The notes under the pieces were generated by a model. The model did not search any database. It was not told where the DNA came from and saw only the letters and a list, made by a program, of their open reading frames with translations. The translations under genes were made by a program, and so were the position numbers. From Fallopia convolvulus (taxonomy: Eukaryota > Streptophyta > Magnoliopsida > Caryophyllales > Polygonaceae), in the NCBI GenBank assembly GCA_964016875.1, contig OZ024728.1, positions 11,824,272-11,888,271 on the forward strand: DNA of 64,000 nucleotides, read 5' to 3'. Below, piece after piece: positions 11,723 to 22,640 of this stretch (positions are counted from its first letter, which is position 1; each line of letters begins with the position of its first letter).

Positions 11723-13448
11723 AAAAAAAATTGAATTTCACTCATTTCCTAATCAAGTCATGTGAATGGGACAACTACAGTCTTCCTCCTGGCCATAAAC
11801 CCTCCGGAAAAACCCTAAAAAGCCTAAAAACAACGCGCCCATACGCGCCTGCCTGTTCATCTCCCTCCTGGCCATAAACCCTCCGGCGATTGAACCGTCG
11901 CCGCCTGGAAGATGTCCAGATTTGATCGCAACTCCCAATCAACCACCAAAAAACAACACGAAATCAACTCCCGATTCCCCAAGAAACCAAAAATCAAGTA
12001 AAATTCAGAGCCCCAATTTCTCTGTAAATCGAATTAGTAATCTGAGGGATAAAATCAGCGATTGCTACGACGCTCCATCAATGTTCAATCTAAGTGTGTT
12101 CATAACGAAGGCTATGATCTATATGTATCAAAAGGAGACGCAATTTCTCCATTACAACCAATTCCGAGGCGCGCTTGGGGGGAGTCCGATATTCTGGCGT
12201 GTTGTCCATGACGGCGGCGGTGTTGTCGCTTCGGGTGATTTCACCAGGGGGTGCGGGCATGCGCGAACCCTTGTGGCTGTACAGGGTAGATCTATCGTCC
12301 CTGGGCACCCACGTCGGTTCTCTAGATCTACCAAATTGATATCTCTATTTTTCAATCCGTCAAACTCCTTGCCCATCCGGCTTTGTAATCTTGTTATTCT
12401 GCTGGTCCGGCGACGCTTCTCCATCTGGTCGCTGTGGCGAATCAACATTCGTTGGGTCTGTTGGTTGGTTGCTCTGATGTGCGGGTCTCCCCATCTCTAT
12501 CGGAGATGGTGCTGCGGAGTTGGTGCGGTCCTTCGCAGGGGTCGCCTTCGGTTTGTGCAGCAAGCCCCATCTCTTTTTGCTGATTTCTGGTTTGTTTTCA
12601 TTACCAACCTTAAACTTGTTTGGGGGTTTGAACAATCCTGTTCCAAAATCTGGTGTGAGAAAGCTAATCTCCCCTTTAATCAACTTTTGAAACACTTATT
12701 TAATGTGGGTTTGCTCATGTGCTTGCATTTGGTGAGTTACATTTTTGGTTGCAAAATCTTGTTGGAATACTGTCCTAAGCTCTTGCTCGCGAGTCTCAAG
12801 TGTATCACTTTGTTCATCTTGTTGTCAATCAATTGCTGGCCTAAAAGCCATACTATTATGAAAATTGTTACTAATCACTATCACTACCACATACTTATCG
12901 AAATCACAAATAATTTTTTTTGTGCTGGTAAATCAACTTGTCTACTGTACAACTATAAATCTGTTGTTGTTTATGGTTGTAATCGTACCTCAACTTATGA
13001 TTTCATCACCATATTTTACATTGGTCCTTGCACACCGTTGGAATCTTCTTTACAACTTAAGGCTTTATTGGCTAATGTTGTCTTGGTGGATCTTAACCCA
13101 TCTGTGTTTACCACAATTCGTACTAAATTTCAATCTGATATTAACCTGTTGTGTTGGTGGAAGCTTAAGGCTTTCAAAAAAACATGTGTAATTCAAGAGT
13201 TCAATACTCATTTAGAGTTCAAACCCCCAACAAACTCTCCCACATTTGGAGTAGCACTTGTTAGTGCTTACCCCAATACCCCGAACGGAAAAACCGTTGA
13301 TAAGTGGATCAACGTCCCAGAAATCTCAACCTACGTCCCAGAAATCTCAACCTATACGAGGATACAACCCTTTATTTTCGCCGATCCCGGCTCGGGGTCG
13401 CCCGACGCAGCTCTTAACCAAATCCTTGGAGAATTCGAACCTCTTGTG
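11723..13448 (+). mobile_element. L1-type LINE, 5' part (leader and ORF1 region)
   Basis: The left part of an L1 element whose right part is 22641-27249. The outer duplication ATACTTGTCATAATTAA (17 bp) occurs at 11706-11722 and 27250-27266, the latter right after the poly-A tail. The leader repeats 'ctggccataaaccctccgg' twice (about 11791 and 11869). The element is cut at 13448 by a Tekay-type retrotransposon whose 5-bp duplication TTGTG marks the break. Without that insertion the L1 would be about 6.3 kb, a normal full length. Confidence 0.88.
12081..13448 (+). CDS. Open frame in ORF1 position of the LINE, unrecognised
   Basis: A long plus-strand frame runs from before 11922 to the Tekay insertion. 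Its first in-frame ATG is at 12081. It ends FADPGSGSPDAALNQILGEF. I cannot see the DUF4283 or CCHC zinc-knuckle signatures usual in plant L1 ORF1. Much of it is hydrophobic and Cys/Trp-rich, unlike a nucleic-acid chaperone. A 21-bp tandem duplication gives VPEISTY twice near 13310-13355. A separate ATG at 11912 opens a short basic frame. The region may be a decayed ORF1 in mixed frames, with the long frame partly chance. The first 300 codons overlap open frames on the minus strand. Confidence 0.3.
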
Positions 13449-15356
13449 TGTAATATTCGGAAATATTTTAACATTTTATTTTGAATTTTAGAAAGTTATA
13501 AAAAAAAAAGTTTTTAACTTAAAAGTAATTAATAATTATTTCAGGGTAAAGTTTGTAGTAAAAAAGATTTGAGAGTGAGAAGTGTAATTTGTACAAAATT
13601 GAACCGACTTTACAACGGATTATATATATACATGTTCCTTGTTTGTAATTCTCATGAAAACACACAGAAGAAGGAAAAAAAACGAGAGGGAGAGGGAGGG
13701 AGAGAGAGAGAGAGAAAGAGAGAGGGAGAGAGAGAGAGAGGGGAGGAGAGAATTAGTCGGTGTTGGGTTCGTTCGTCGGGTCGGATTTTTGGAGTTCAGA
13801 TATTATTTGGTAAGTTTTAATTAGTTAATAGTTTGTTTAGATTTTACTAATTTTTCCAGATCTGGCTTTACAATTGAATGGATTTAAAAATCAGTCGATT
13901 TATAGTTCTCAGAGGGTATTTTTGATATCGGATTTATAATCGGTAAAAGATTTCAGAGTAATTTTAGGGTATTGTTTTGTAATGATATTAGGGAGACCTT
14001 TGATCCAGTTTTTCAGAAAGGTTTGAACTAGAAAAATGTTCTTTTATATATCTAGTATATTCATGTCAAGTTTTAAAGGATTTGGAATTATACACAAGAA
14101 GTTATAAAACATCCTGGCTTTTCGTTGATTTTAGGGTTAGAGTTTGTAAGAGTTAAAAGGCTATTATTATTCATTGGAGTTTATATATGCATATAGGAGC
14201 GTGAGTCCTAGGTTGTGATCAGAGACGAAGGGCAAAGACATGCTATATGTCTTAGACGGGGTTTCACGTTGTATGATAATTAGTGGTTTCTGGGCATTGG
14301 AAATTCGTCCTCAAGGTAAGTCGTTTACGACTTGCTCAGTTGTTGTTCAATACTTGTTAGACTTCATGGTGTGCTTGTAGGATTGGTTGGGGAATTAGTC
14401 CCTAGATGATTATTTTATGAAAAAGGTTTACTTGTGTATGATATGTGTGAAAAGAATTTCATTAGGTTTTCATTGAATGTGAAGCTTTCGAATATTTTCT
14501 CTGTGCTGGTACCGTTCTCGGCATGGCCATGTGCGTAGTCCTCTGGGTTGAAGCGACGGCTATGTATGGTTATGTGACAGAGAATCGTGCCCCTTCAAAA
14601 GAAAAGTTATTTGTGTTTTGGGCAAGTGCTCCCGAGGAGGCTTGACCCGGGGTTAGAAGGATGGAAATTGTGAAGGGTGGGAGGTCGCGCCTCGGCACCT
14701 GGGACGTAGGGTTGATAAGCGCCATGGAATGGAACGGTGGAAGAATGGTTGTATTGTTTTGCTTGAACTTGTATGTGTGACTGTGTAAGGAAGTTTGACA
14801 TGTGGTTGTGCTTATGATCTGTGAGAAGTTAATGTATGGATTTATTCATGTGAATCGTGCTTGTGTGTGTGTGTAGGTACTTGATTGGTTTTTAAACGTC
14901 TTATTAGTACCGTATGGATTCTACCTTGTATTAGAATGGTAGCTGACCCTTCGGGGACTTGTTTTTTTTTAGTTTCAGGTAAAGACAAGAGATCCATGTT
15001 GGAACCTCGGTCGGATGATGGAATAGGTCGTTGAAGGTCGTGTCATTAGGTTGGGTTCGTTTGGGAGAATGGTGGTTTGCTTTTTGGTATCTTTGGTATA
15101 ATGTGTGGTTTTGATAAAGAAAGGGTAGTGGTATGTTAATGAAATGTTTCCAGGAAGTGTTGTAAATTATGTTGTTTTGGGTTTCATGCATTTTTTCTAT
15201 ACTTGGGTTTTATAAATATCGGTTGGATGTTTTATGCATGTTTTCTCGCCGTGCCCGAGTTGCAAGATCCAAGTGAACTCGTTGTCAAACTAGCCTAGGT
15301 AGTACCTAGTAAGGTCTACTACCGAGTAGCGCCCGGTGTAAAGACGGGGTGTTACA
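13449..15356 (+). repeat. 5' LTR of the Tekay-type element
   Basis: Starts TGTAATATTCGG and ends GGGGTGTTACA. It contains a GA-rich microsatellite at about 13684-13750 that differs in length from the other LTR, and a conserved stretch near the 3' edge ('cctaggtagtacctag', about 15294-15309). Open frames inside the LTR (for example minus 14607-14801 and 14931-15191) recur in both LTRs and look non-coding. Confidence 0.95.
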
Positions 15357-15359
15357 AAT

Positions 15360-15371
15360 TGGTATCAGAGC
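15360..15371 (+). other. Primer-binding site, initiator tRNA-Met type
   Basis: TGGTATCAGAGC begins three bases after the 5' LTR. This is the standard complement of the initiator tRNA-Met 3' end used by Tekay and many other plant Ty3/gypsy elements. Confidence 0.93.
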
Positions 15372-15556
15372 CAGGTTGACAACAAGGGCACATGGAACTG
15401 AACAACGAGTGTACTCGAGGTCCAACCTAAAACTAAAACTGGCCGGTTATTTCGATTTATTTCAATGGGGTAGTCATATTGCATTTACATGGTAGATGAC
15501 ACACCTCGACTCTATCGTCATCAGCCGAAGGACCTCATGTAGACTAGTAAGTTATT

Positions 15557-18500
15557 TTGTTAACTTCAGTTAAAGATCGTTTAAATAGTAAAACATCCGT
15601 TTACAGATGGCTCCACAAACTAGAGCTGGAGCAACTAAAGCAGGAGGGAAAGGTAGTGGGTAGAGGACGTAGTAGGGGCCGTGTTGGAAACAGAGAAGAG
15701 GCTCCTGTCGTGGGAGAGCCACACCCTCCTCAAGAGGAGGTTGTTGAGAATGTTGGACCTGCAGTGAATAACCATCAAAGGGGAAATGTTTCGATTGTTG
15801 AGAACGGGCTCCGTGCTAATGGAGTCAACGATATGGCAGATGGGGAAGTACATGGGCCAGCTCAGGTGCCACCAGTTGAGTTACCACCAGAGACGACTAC
15901 TGTTATCCGAGCTACACTTTCCGAGCTATTACAAAATCTGGTAGGTACTGGATTTTTGCCTAATCATAATGCAACCAATTCTGGCTATCAAGGGGCTGAG
16001 GTTAGGGCACCAAGACCAGTTTTTGCACAACCGGTTCAGTCAGGGAGACCACCACGTATTCCAAGGCCAGTAGTGGCTGATGGCATGGCTGAGCAAGGAA
16101 GGGGATATCGCGAGCCTCTTCCTGATAAGTGGCTTGCGGAGTTTAGGAAGACTGGGGTACCGAACTTTACTGGGGCTCAAGAAGCTGATGTTGAGCAGTG
16201 GTTAAGGAAAGTGGCATCTGCTCTCGACTCTATCCAGGCACCGGAGGAAAGAAGGATGTCTCTAGTTCAGAGTTTGTTACAGGAGGATGCATTTGATTGG
16301 TGGGAGTTGAGTCGTGATCATCAGGTAAATGTTACTTTTGAGGAATTTCAAGAGAGGATTCGAGATAACTATTGTCCTGAGGTCGTGAGAATGGCTCGTG
16401 AGACTGCTTTTCGGGATGCAGGGCCTGAGAACATTACCGTAGGTGAGACTATCCAAAAGTTTCAACGAGGTTTGGCAGCGGTGCCCAATGCCGCTCCTAC
16501 AGTGAATCTGCGGATTGCAACCTTTCTTAAGCGGTTGCAACCCCAACTGCGTGCATACGTATCTGGACTTCGACTCAAGACTTTGAAGGAGGTTCAAGAT
16601 TCTGCTTTAGCTTATTCTATGTCCACCTTGGGGTCGGAACAATTGAATGTACAAGTTAGTAGGAATAAGAAGCAGAGGTTGTTTGCTCCATCAGACTCTA
16701 GGAGAGATAATCGTTCGGGTGTGTCTCAACAAAACCGATCTGGATTTCAGTCACAAGGTCGCCAAGACCAACCTCAACAAAGTCAGTTTACTGGAGGATT
16801 GAGGGAGTGCTTCAACTGTGGAGACACTAGTCATATGAGGAATCAGTGTCGGAAACCAGTTCGTAATTGTTTCAAATGTGGGAAGCCAGGCCACTTACAA
16901 AAATATTGTAAGGTTGGAACACCCTCACAGGGATCTTCGCCGGGGTCGGTGAACCAAGGAATTTGTCGTCAGTTCCAACCGACTCAACATGCACCAAGCC
17001 AGAGTAGAGGTCGTGGTGCGAGAGCTAGCACTACCGGGGGCAACCAGCCTCGGGTATTCGAGATGAGAAGGCCTAATGCCTTGAATGCTCCGACTGCCAC
17101 AGGTACGATTTGGATTAAGTCTAAACCTATGCATATCTTGTTTGATACGGGTGCTACGCACTCTTTTGTGTCCTCTGCGTGCGTTGATAGACTAGGGTTG
17201 ACTTGCTCGGAGGGTACATCCTTTATGGTGGGATTGCCCGATGGTAGTAAGGTGAGAGGAAATAGAGAAATACTTCATTGCCCTATTAGGATTGGGGGTA
17301 GGGATTGGTTTGCAGACTTTATTGTTATGCAATTGTCGTCTAGTGATGATGTTATTTTGGGGATGGACTGGATGAGACGTTATAAAGCAGTATTAGATGC
17401 ACATAGGGGTACAGTCACTGTGACTGCAGATGATGGGACAATACATGTATGTCAAGATCCAGAGCAGGAGGGTCCAGGATCAGTGATCAGTATGGTGAAA
17501 GCCGCTAAGTTGCTTAATGATGGATGTGTGGGTTATTGGTGTTATGTTCTAGAAGGAGACAAGAAAGGACCGTGTATTCAAGATATACCAGTAGTCTGTG
17601 AGTTTGAAGACGTTTTTCCAGATGAACTTCCAGGACTGCCTCCTCAACGAGAGGTGGATTTTAATATTGAATTAGATCCAGGAACCAGACCAATTTCAAA
17701 AGCCCCGTACCGTATGGCTCCAATGGAGATGCAAGAGCTGAAGGCACAGTTGGAGGAGTTACTAGAGAAGGGGTATATACGTCCAAGTGCATCACCATGG
17801 GGAGCTCCAGTATTGTTTGTGAGAAAGAAGGATGGTTCCCTACGTTTATGCATTGATTACCGGGAGCTAAACCGAGTTACTATTAAGAATAAGTACCCAT
17901 TGCCTCGTATTGATGACTTGTTAGACCAGTTGCAAGGGGCTATTGTGTTCTCAAAGGTGGACCTCAGATCGGGCTATCATCAATTGAGGATTCGGGAAGG
18001 GGATATTCCCAAGACGGCTTTTCGAACAAGATATGGGCACTACGAGTTTGTAGTAATGCCGTTTGGATTGACTAATGCACCTGCGGTGTTCATGGAGTTA
18101 ATGAATCGGGTGTTTATAGACTATTTGGATAAATTTGTGGTTGTCTTTATTGATTATATATTGATTTATTATCAAAGCACTGAGGAGCATGCAAAGCATC
18201 TTAGATTAGTTTTGGAAGTGTTAAGGCACCACCGATTATTTGCTAAACTGTCCAAATGTGAGTTCTGGCTACCAGAAGTTACTTTCCTAGGTCATGTTGT
18301 ATCCGCCAATGGAGTCATGGTAGACCCCTTAAAGATTGAAGCTGTGAAGGCTTAGGAACCCCCGAAGAATGTAAAGGAGGTACGAAGTTTCTTAGGATTG
18401 GCAGGGTACTACAGGAGGTTTGTGGACGGGTTTTCACGAATAGCTCAACCACTTACCAACTTGCTGAAAAAGACCACTCGTTTTGACTGGAATGATGCTT

Positions 18501-20512
18501 GTCAAAGGGGCTTCGATGAGTTGAAGGAGAAGTTGACTTCAGCTCCAATACTTGCTTTTCCTCAAGGGAATGAAGGCTTTGTGATTTACAGTGATGCCTC
18601 AAAGGTAGGCTTAGGTTGTGTATTAATGCAAAATGACAGGGTGATTGCATATGCTTCCAGGCAGTTGAAACCAAACGAGTTGAATTATCCAACCCATGAC
18701 TTAGAGTTGGCAGCAGTGATTCATGCTCTAAAGATATGGCGTCATTACTTGTATGGAAGTACATGTAAAGTGATGACAGACCATAAGAGCCTTAAGTACA
18801 TTTTTACTCAGAGAGAACTGAACATGAGACAACGGAGATGGCTTGAATTACTGAAAGATTATGATTTAGAGATCTTGTATCATCCTGGAAAGGCGAATGT
18901 AGTTGCTGATGCTCTTAGCAGAAAAACGCCGCAAGAGCATATGTTGTGTCACTTGACTGCCCAACCAGAGTTACAAAGAGAACTGATAAGGTATGAGATT
19001 GAGGTACAGATTCAGCGCTATCAAGGTAGACTAGGCCGTATAGATTGTCAGCCAACCTTAATTGAGGAAATACGACTTAAGCAGGAGACTTGTTTGATGA
19101 TTCAAGAGTTGAGGCAGAAAGTGAGCCGTGGAGAGGCATCTGCTTTTGAAGAACATGTAGATGGTACTTTGAGATTGAATGGTCGATTATGTGTACCTCG
19201 AGATGAGGAGTTGAGACAAAAGATATTACAAGAGGCTCACGCTACTCCTTATTCAATCCACCCGGGAGCTAGTAAGATGTACAAGGACTTGAAGCAATAT
19301 TACTGGTGGGATGGAATGAAGCCTGATGTAGCGAAATTTGTAGCAAAGTGTCAGGTGTGCCAGCAAGTAAAAATAGAGCACCAAAGACCGGGTGGAATGC
19401 TCGAACCACTTCCAGTTCCAGAATGGAAGTGGGAGGACATTTCCATGGATTTTGTTACCGGACTGCGGATTAGTAGAGAACATGATACAATATGGGTTGT
19501 CGTGGACAGACTGACTAAGACTGCTCGTTTTCTGCCCATTAGAGAGACTTGGCTAGTGAGTCAACTAGTAGAGGTGTTCATAAAACAAATAGTGAGATTA
19601 CATGGAGTGCCCAAAACGATTGTTTCTGATCGTGATGGGCGGTTTACCTCCAATTTTTGGCAAAAAGTGCATACAGCTTTAGGCACCAAGCTACATTTCA
19701 CGACTGCTTATCACCCGCAGTCAGATGGCCAATCGGAGAGGACAATTCAAACATTAGAGGATATGTTGAGATCATGTGTGTTGGATTGGAGAGGAAACTG
19801 GTCTGATCACTTGGAATTAGTTGAGTTTGCATATAATAATAGTTGACACTCTTCAATTCAGATGGAACCATATGAGGCTTTATATGGGAGGAGATGTAGG
19901 ACACCTCTATGTTGGGATGATCAATCAGATGTTGTAGATGGAATGCCTCAGATGATTCAGGAAACAGTTGAAAAGGTGGCATTGATTCGAGAACGTATGT
20001 TGACAGCACAGAGTCGTCAGAAATCTTATGCAGATAAGAGGCGACGACCATTGGAATTCGAGGTAGGAGCACATGTTTGGGTAAGAGTATCGCTGACTCG
20101 TGGGGTTAGAAGATTTGGAGTGAAAGGAAAGTTAAGTCCTCGGTACATCGGGCCATTTGAAATTCTCGAGAGGGTAGGCGAGGTAGCCTACAAGTTGGCA
20201 CTACCACCAGCTTTAGAAGGAGTTCATTCTGTTTTTCATGTGTCACAATTGAGGCAGTATGTGCCTGATCCTAGTCATAGGCTCAACTATGAAGAGTTAG
20301 AAATTGAGCCAGATCATACTTTCCAAGAACAACCAATAGCAATCTTAGGTAGACGGTTGAAAAAGCTGCGAAATAAAGAGATACTACTCGTGTTGATTCA
20401 ATGGTCCCGATGAGGAGTTGAGGAGGCAACTTGGGAGACTGAGACGAGAATAAGTGAGAGCTATCCAGAGTTGTACCCGGTTTTAGTTGAGGTGTTTGAG
20501 AATAAGAGTTAG
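15557..20512 (+). pseudogene. Tekay gag-pol polyprotein with three stops and a mutated RT site
   Basis: One reading frame covers gag, two CCHC zinc knuckles (residues about 418-431 and 438-451), a protease with FDTGATHSF (Asp at about residue 530), reverse transcriptase, RNase H (YSDASKVGLGCVL), integrase and a chromodomain-like tail (VEEATWETE). In-frame stops are TAG at 18353, TGA at 19844 and TGA at 20411. The RT catalytic pair, normally Asp-Asp after FI, reads Asp-Tyr at about residues 866-867, which should abolish polymerase activity. The ATG at 15607, right after the leader and resembling a gag start, is out of frame and stops after 18 codons, so the N-terminus also looks shifted. The family is certain; the product is inactive. 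Confidence 0.93.
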
Positions 20513-20714
20513 CGGTGATCAAGGGTTATAGTTATGGGTAGTTGTAACTATTTGTGTGTTTTGTTTTACTCGACTTTGTGTGCTTGACTTGTGTGATGAT
20601 TGCTTGTAGTGCTTTGATTATGTGAATTACGTGTTGTTGACTTGTGTGAAAAACTAAGCAACGTAATGAGTTCGTTTCGTATACCTCGGAAAGTTTCGGG
20701 ACGAAACTTTCTTT

Positions 20715-20727
20715 AAGGGGGGTAGAA
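20715..20727 (+). other. Polypurine tract
   Basis: AAGGGGGGTAGAA abuts the start of the 3' LTR at 20728, the position and composition expected of the plus-strand primer. Confidence 0.85.
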
Positions 20728-22635
20728 TGTAATATTCGGAAATATTTTAACATTTTATTTTGAATTTTAGAAAGTTATAAAAAAAAAAGTTTTTAACTTA
20801 AAAGTAATTAATAATTATTTCAGGATAAAGTTTGTAGTAAAAGAGATTTGAGGGTGAGAAGTGTAATTTGTACAAAATTGAACCGACTTTACAACGGATT
20901 ATATATATACATGTTCCTTGTTTGTAATTCTCATGAAAACACACAGAAGAAGGAAAAAAACGAGAGGGAGAGGGAGGGAGAGAGAGAGAGAGAGAAAGAG
21001 AGAGGGAGAGAGAGAGAGGGGAGGAGAGAATTAGTCGGTGTTGGGTTCGTTCGTCGGGTCGGATTTTTGGAGTTCAGGCATTATTTGGTAAGTTTTAATT
21101 AGTTAATAGTTTGTTTAGATTTTACTAATTTTTCCAGATCTGGCTTTACAATTGAATGGATTTAAAAATCAGTCGATTTATAGTTCTCAGAGGGTATTTT
21201 TGATATCGGATTTATAATCGGTAAAAGATTTCAGAGTAATTTTAGGGTATTGTTTTGTAATGATATTAGGGAGACCTTTGATCCAGTTTTTCAGAAAGGT
21301 TTGAACTAGAAAAATGTTCTTTTATATATCTAGTATATTCATGTCAAGTTTTAAAGGATTTGGAATTATACACAAGAAGTTATAAAACATCCTGGCTTTT
21401 CGTTGATTTTAGGGTTAGAGTTTGTAAGAGTTAAAAGGCTATTATTATTCATTGGAGTTTATATATGCATATAGGAGCGTGAGTCCTAGGTTGTGATCAG
21501 AGACGAAGGGCAAAGACATGCTATATGTCTTAGACGGGGTTTCGCGTTGTATGATAATTAGTGGTTTCTGGGCATTGGAAATTCGTCCTCAAGGTAAGTC
21601 GTTTACGACTTGCTCAGTTGCTGTTCAATACTTGTTAGACTTCATGGTGTGCTTGTAGGATTGGTTGGGGAACTAGTCCCTAGATGATTATTTTATGAAA
21701 AAGGTTTACTTGTGTATGATATGTGTGAAAAGAATTTCATTAGGTTTTCATTGAATGTGAAGCTTTCGAATATTTTCTCTGTGCTGGTACCGTTCTCGGC
21801 ATGGCCATGTGCGTAGTCCTCTGGGTTGAAGCGACGGCTACGTATGGTTATGTGACAGAAAATCGTGCCCCTTCAAAAGAAAAGTTATTTGTGTTTTGGG
21901 CAAGTGCTCCCGAGGAGGCTTGACCCGGGGTTAGAAGGATGGAAATTGTGAAGGGTGGGAGGTCGCGCCTCGACACCTGGGACGTAGGGTTGATAAGCGC
22001 CATGGAATGGAACGGTGGAAGAATGGTTGTATTGTTTTGCTTGAACTTGTATGTGTGACTGTGTAAGGAAGTTTGACATGTGGTTGTGCTTATGACCTGT
22101 GAGAAGTTAATGTATGGATTTATTCATGTGAATCGTGCTTGTGTGTGTGTGTTAGGTACTTGATTGGTTTTTAAACGTCTTATTAGTACCGTATGGATTC
22201 TACCTTGTATTAGAATGGTAGCTGACCCTTCGGGGACTTGTTTTTTTTTAGTTTCAGGTAAAGACAAGGGATCCATGTTGGAACCTCGGCCGGATGATGG
22301 AATAGGTCGTTGAAGGTCGTGTCATTAGGTTGGGTTCGTTTGGGAGAATGGTGGTTTGCTTTTTGGTATCTTTGGTATAATGTGTGGTTTTGATAAAGAA
22401 AGGGTAGTGGTATGTTAATGAAATGTTTCCAGGAAGTGTTGTAAATTATGTTGTTTTGGGTTTCATGCATGTTTTCTATACTTGTGTTTTATAAATATCG
22501 GTTGGATGTTTTATTCATGTTTTCTCGCCGTGCCCGAGTTGCAAGATCCAAGTGAACTCGTTGTCAAACTAGCCTAGGTAGTACCTAGTAAGGTCTACTA
22601 CCGAGTAGCACCCGGTGTAAAGACGGGGTGTTACA
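20728..22635 (+). repeat. 3' LTR of the Tekay-type element
   Basis: A 1908-bp copy of 13449-15356 with the same TGTAATATTC and GTGTTACA ends. The differences I counted are about 15 transitions and 3 transversions, plus length changes in a poly-A run, the GA microsatellite and a GT run near 22141. Confidence 0.95.
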
Positions 22636-22640
22636 TTGTG

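Larger units (their letters stand above)
13449..22635 (+). mobile_element. Complete Tekay/Del-type Ty3/gypsy LTR retrotransposon
   Basis: A 9187-bp element with two 1908-bp LTRs, a primer site, a single-frame gag-pol region with chromodomain-like tail, and a polypurine tract. It is flanked by a perfect 5-bp duplication TTGTG (13444-13448 and 22636-22640). It is inserted in the same orientation into the ORF1 region of an L1. By hand count the LTRs differ at about 18 bases plus a few indels, roughly 1%, mostly transitions, so the insertion is young on an evolutionary scale. The coding region is nevertheless broken. Confidence 0.95.

Noticed and set aside
14607..15191. Small proteins in the LTRs
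   Set aside because: The same frames recur in the other LTR (21885-22470) and have no known counterpart; LTRs are non-coding here.
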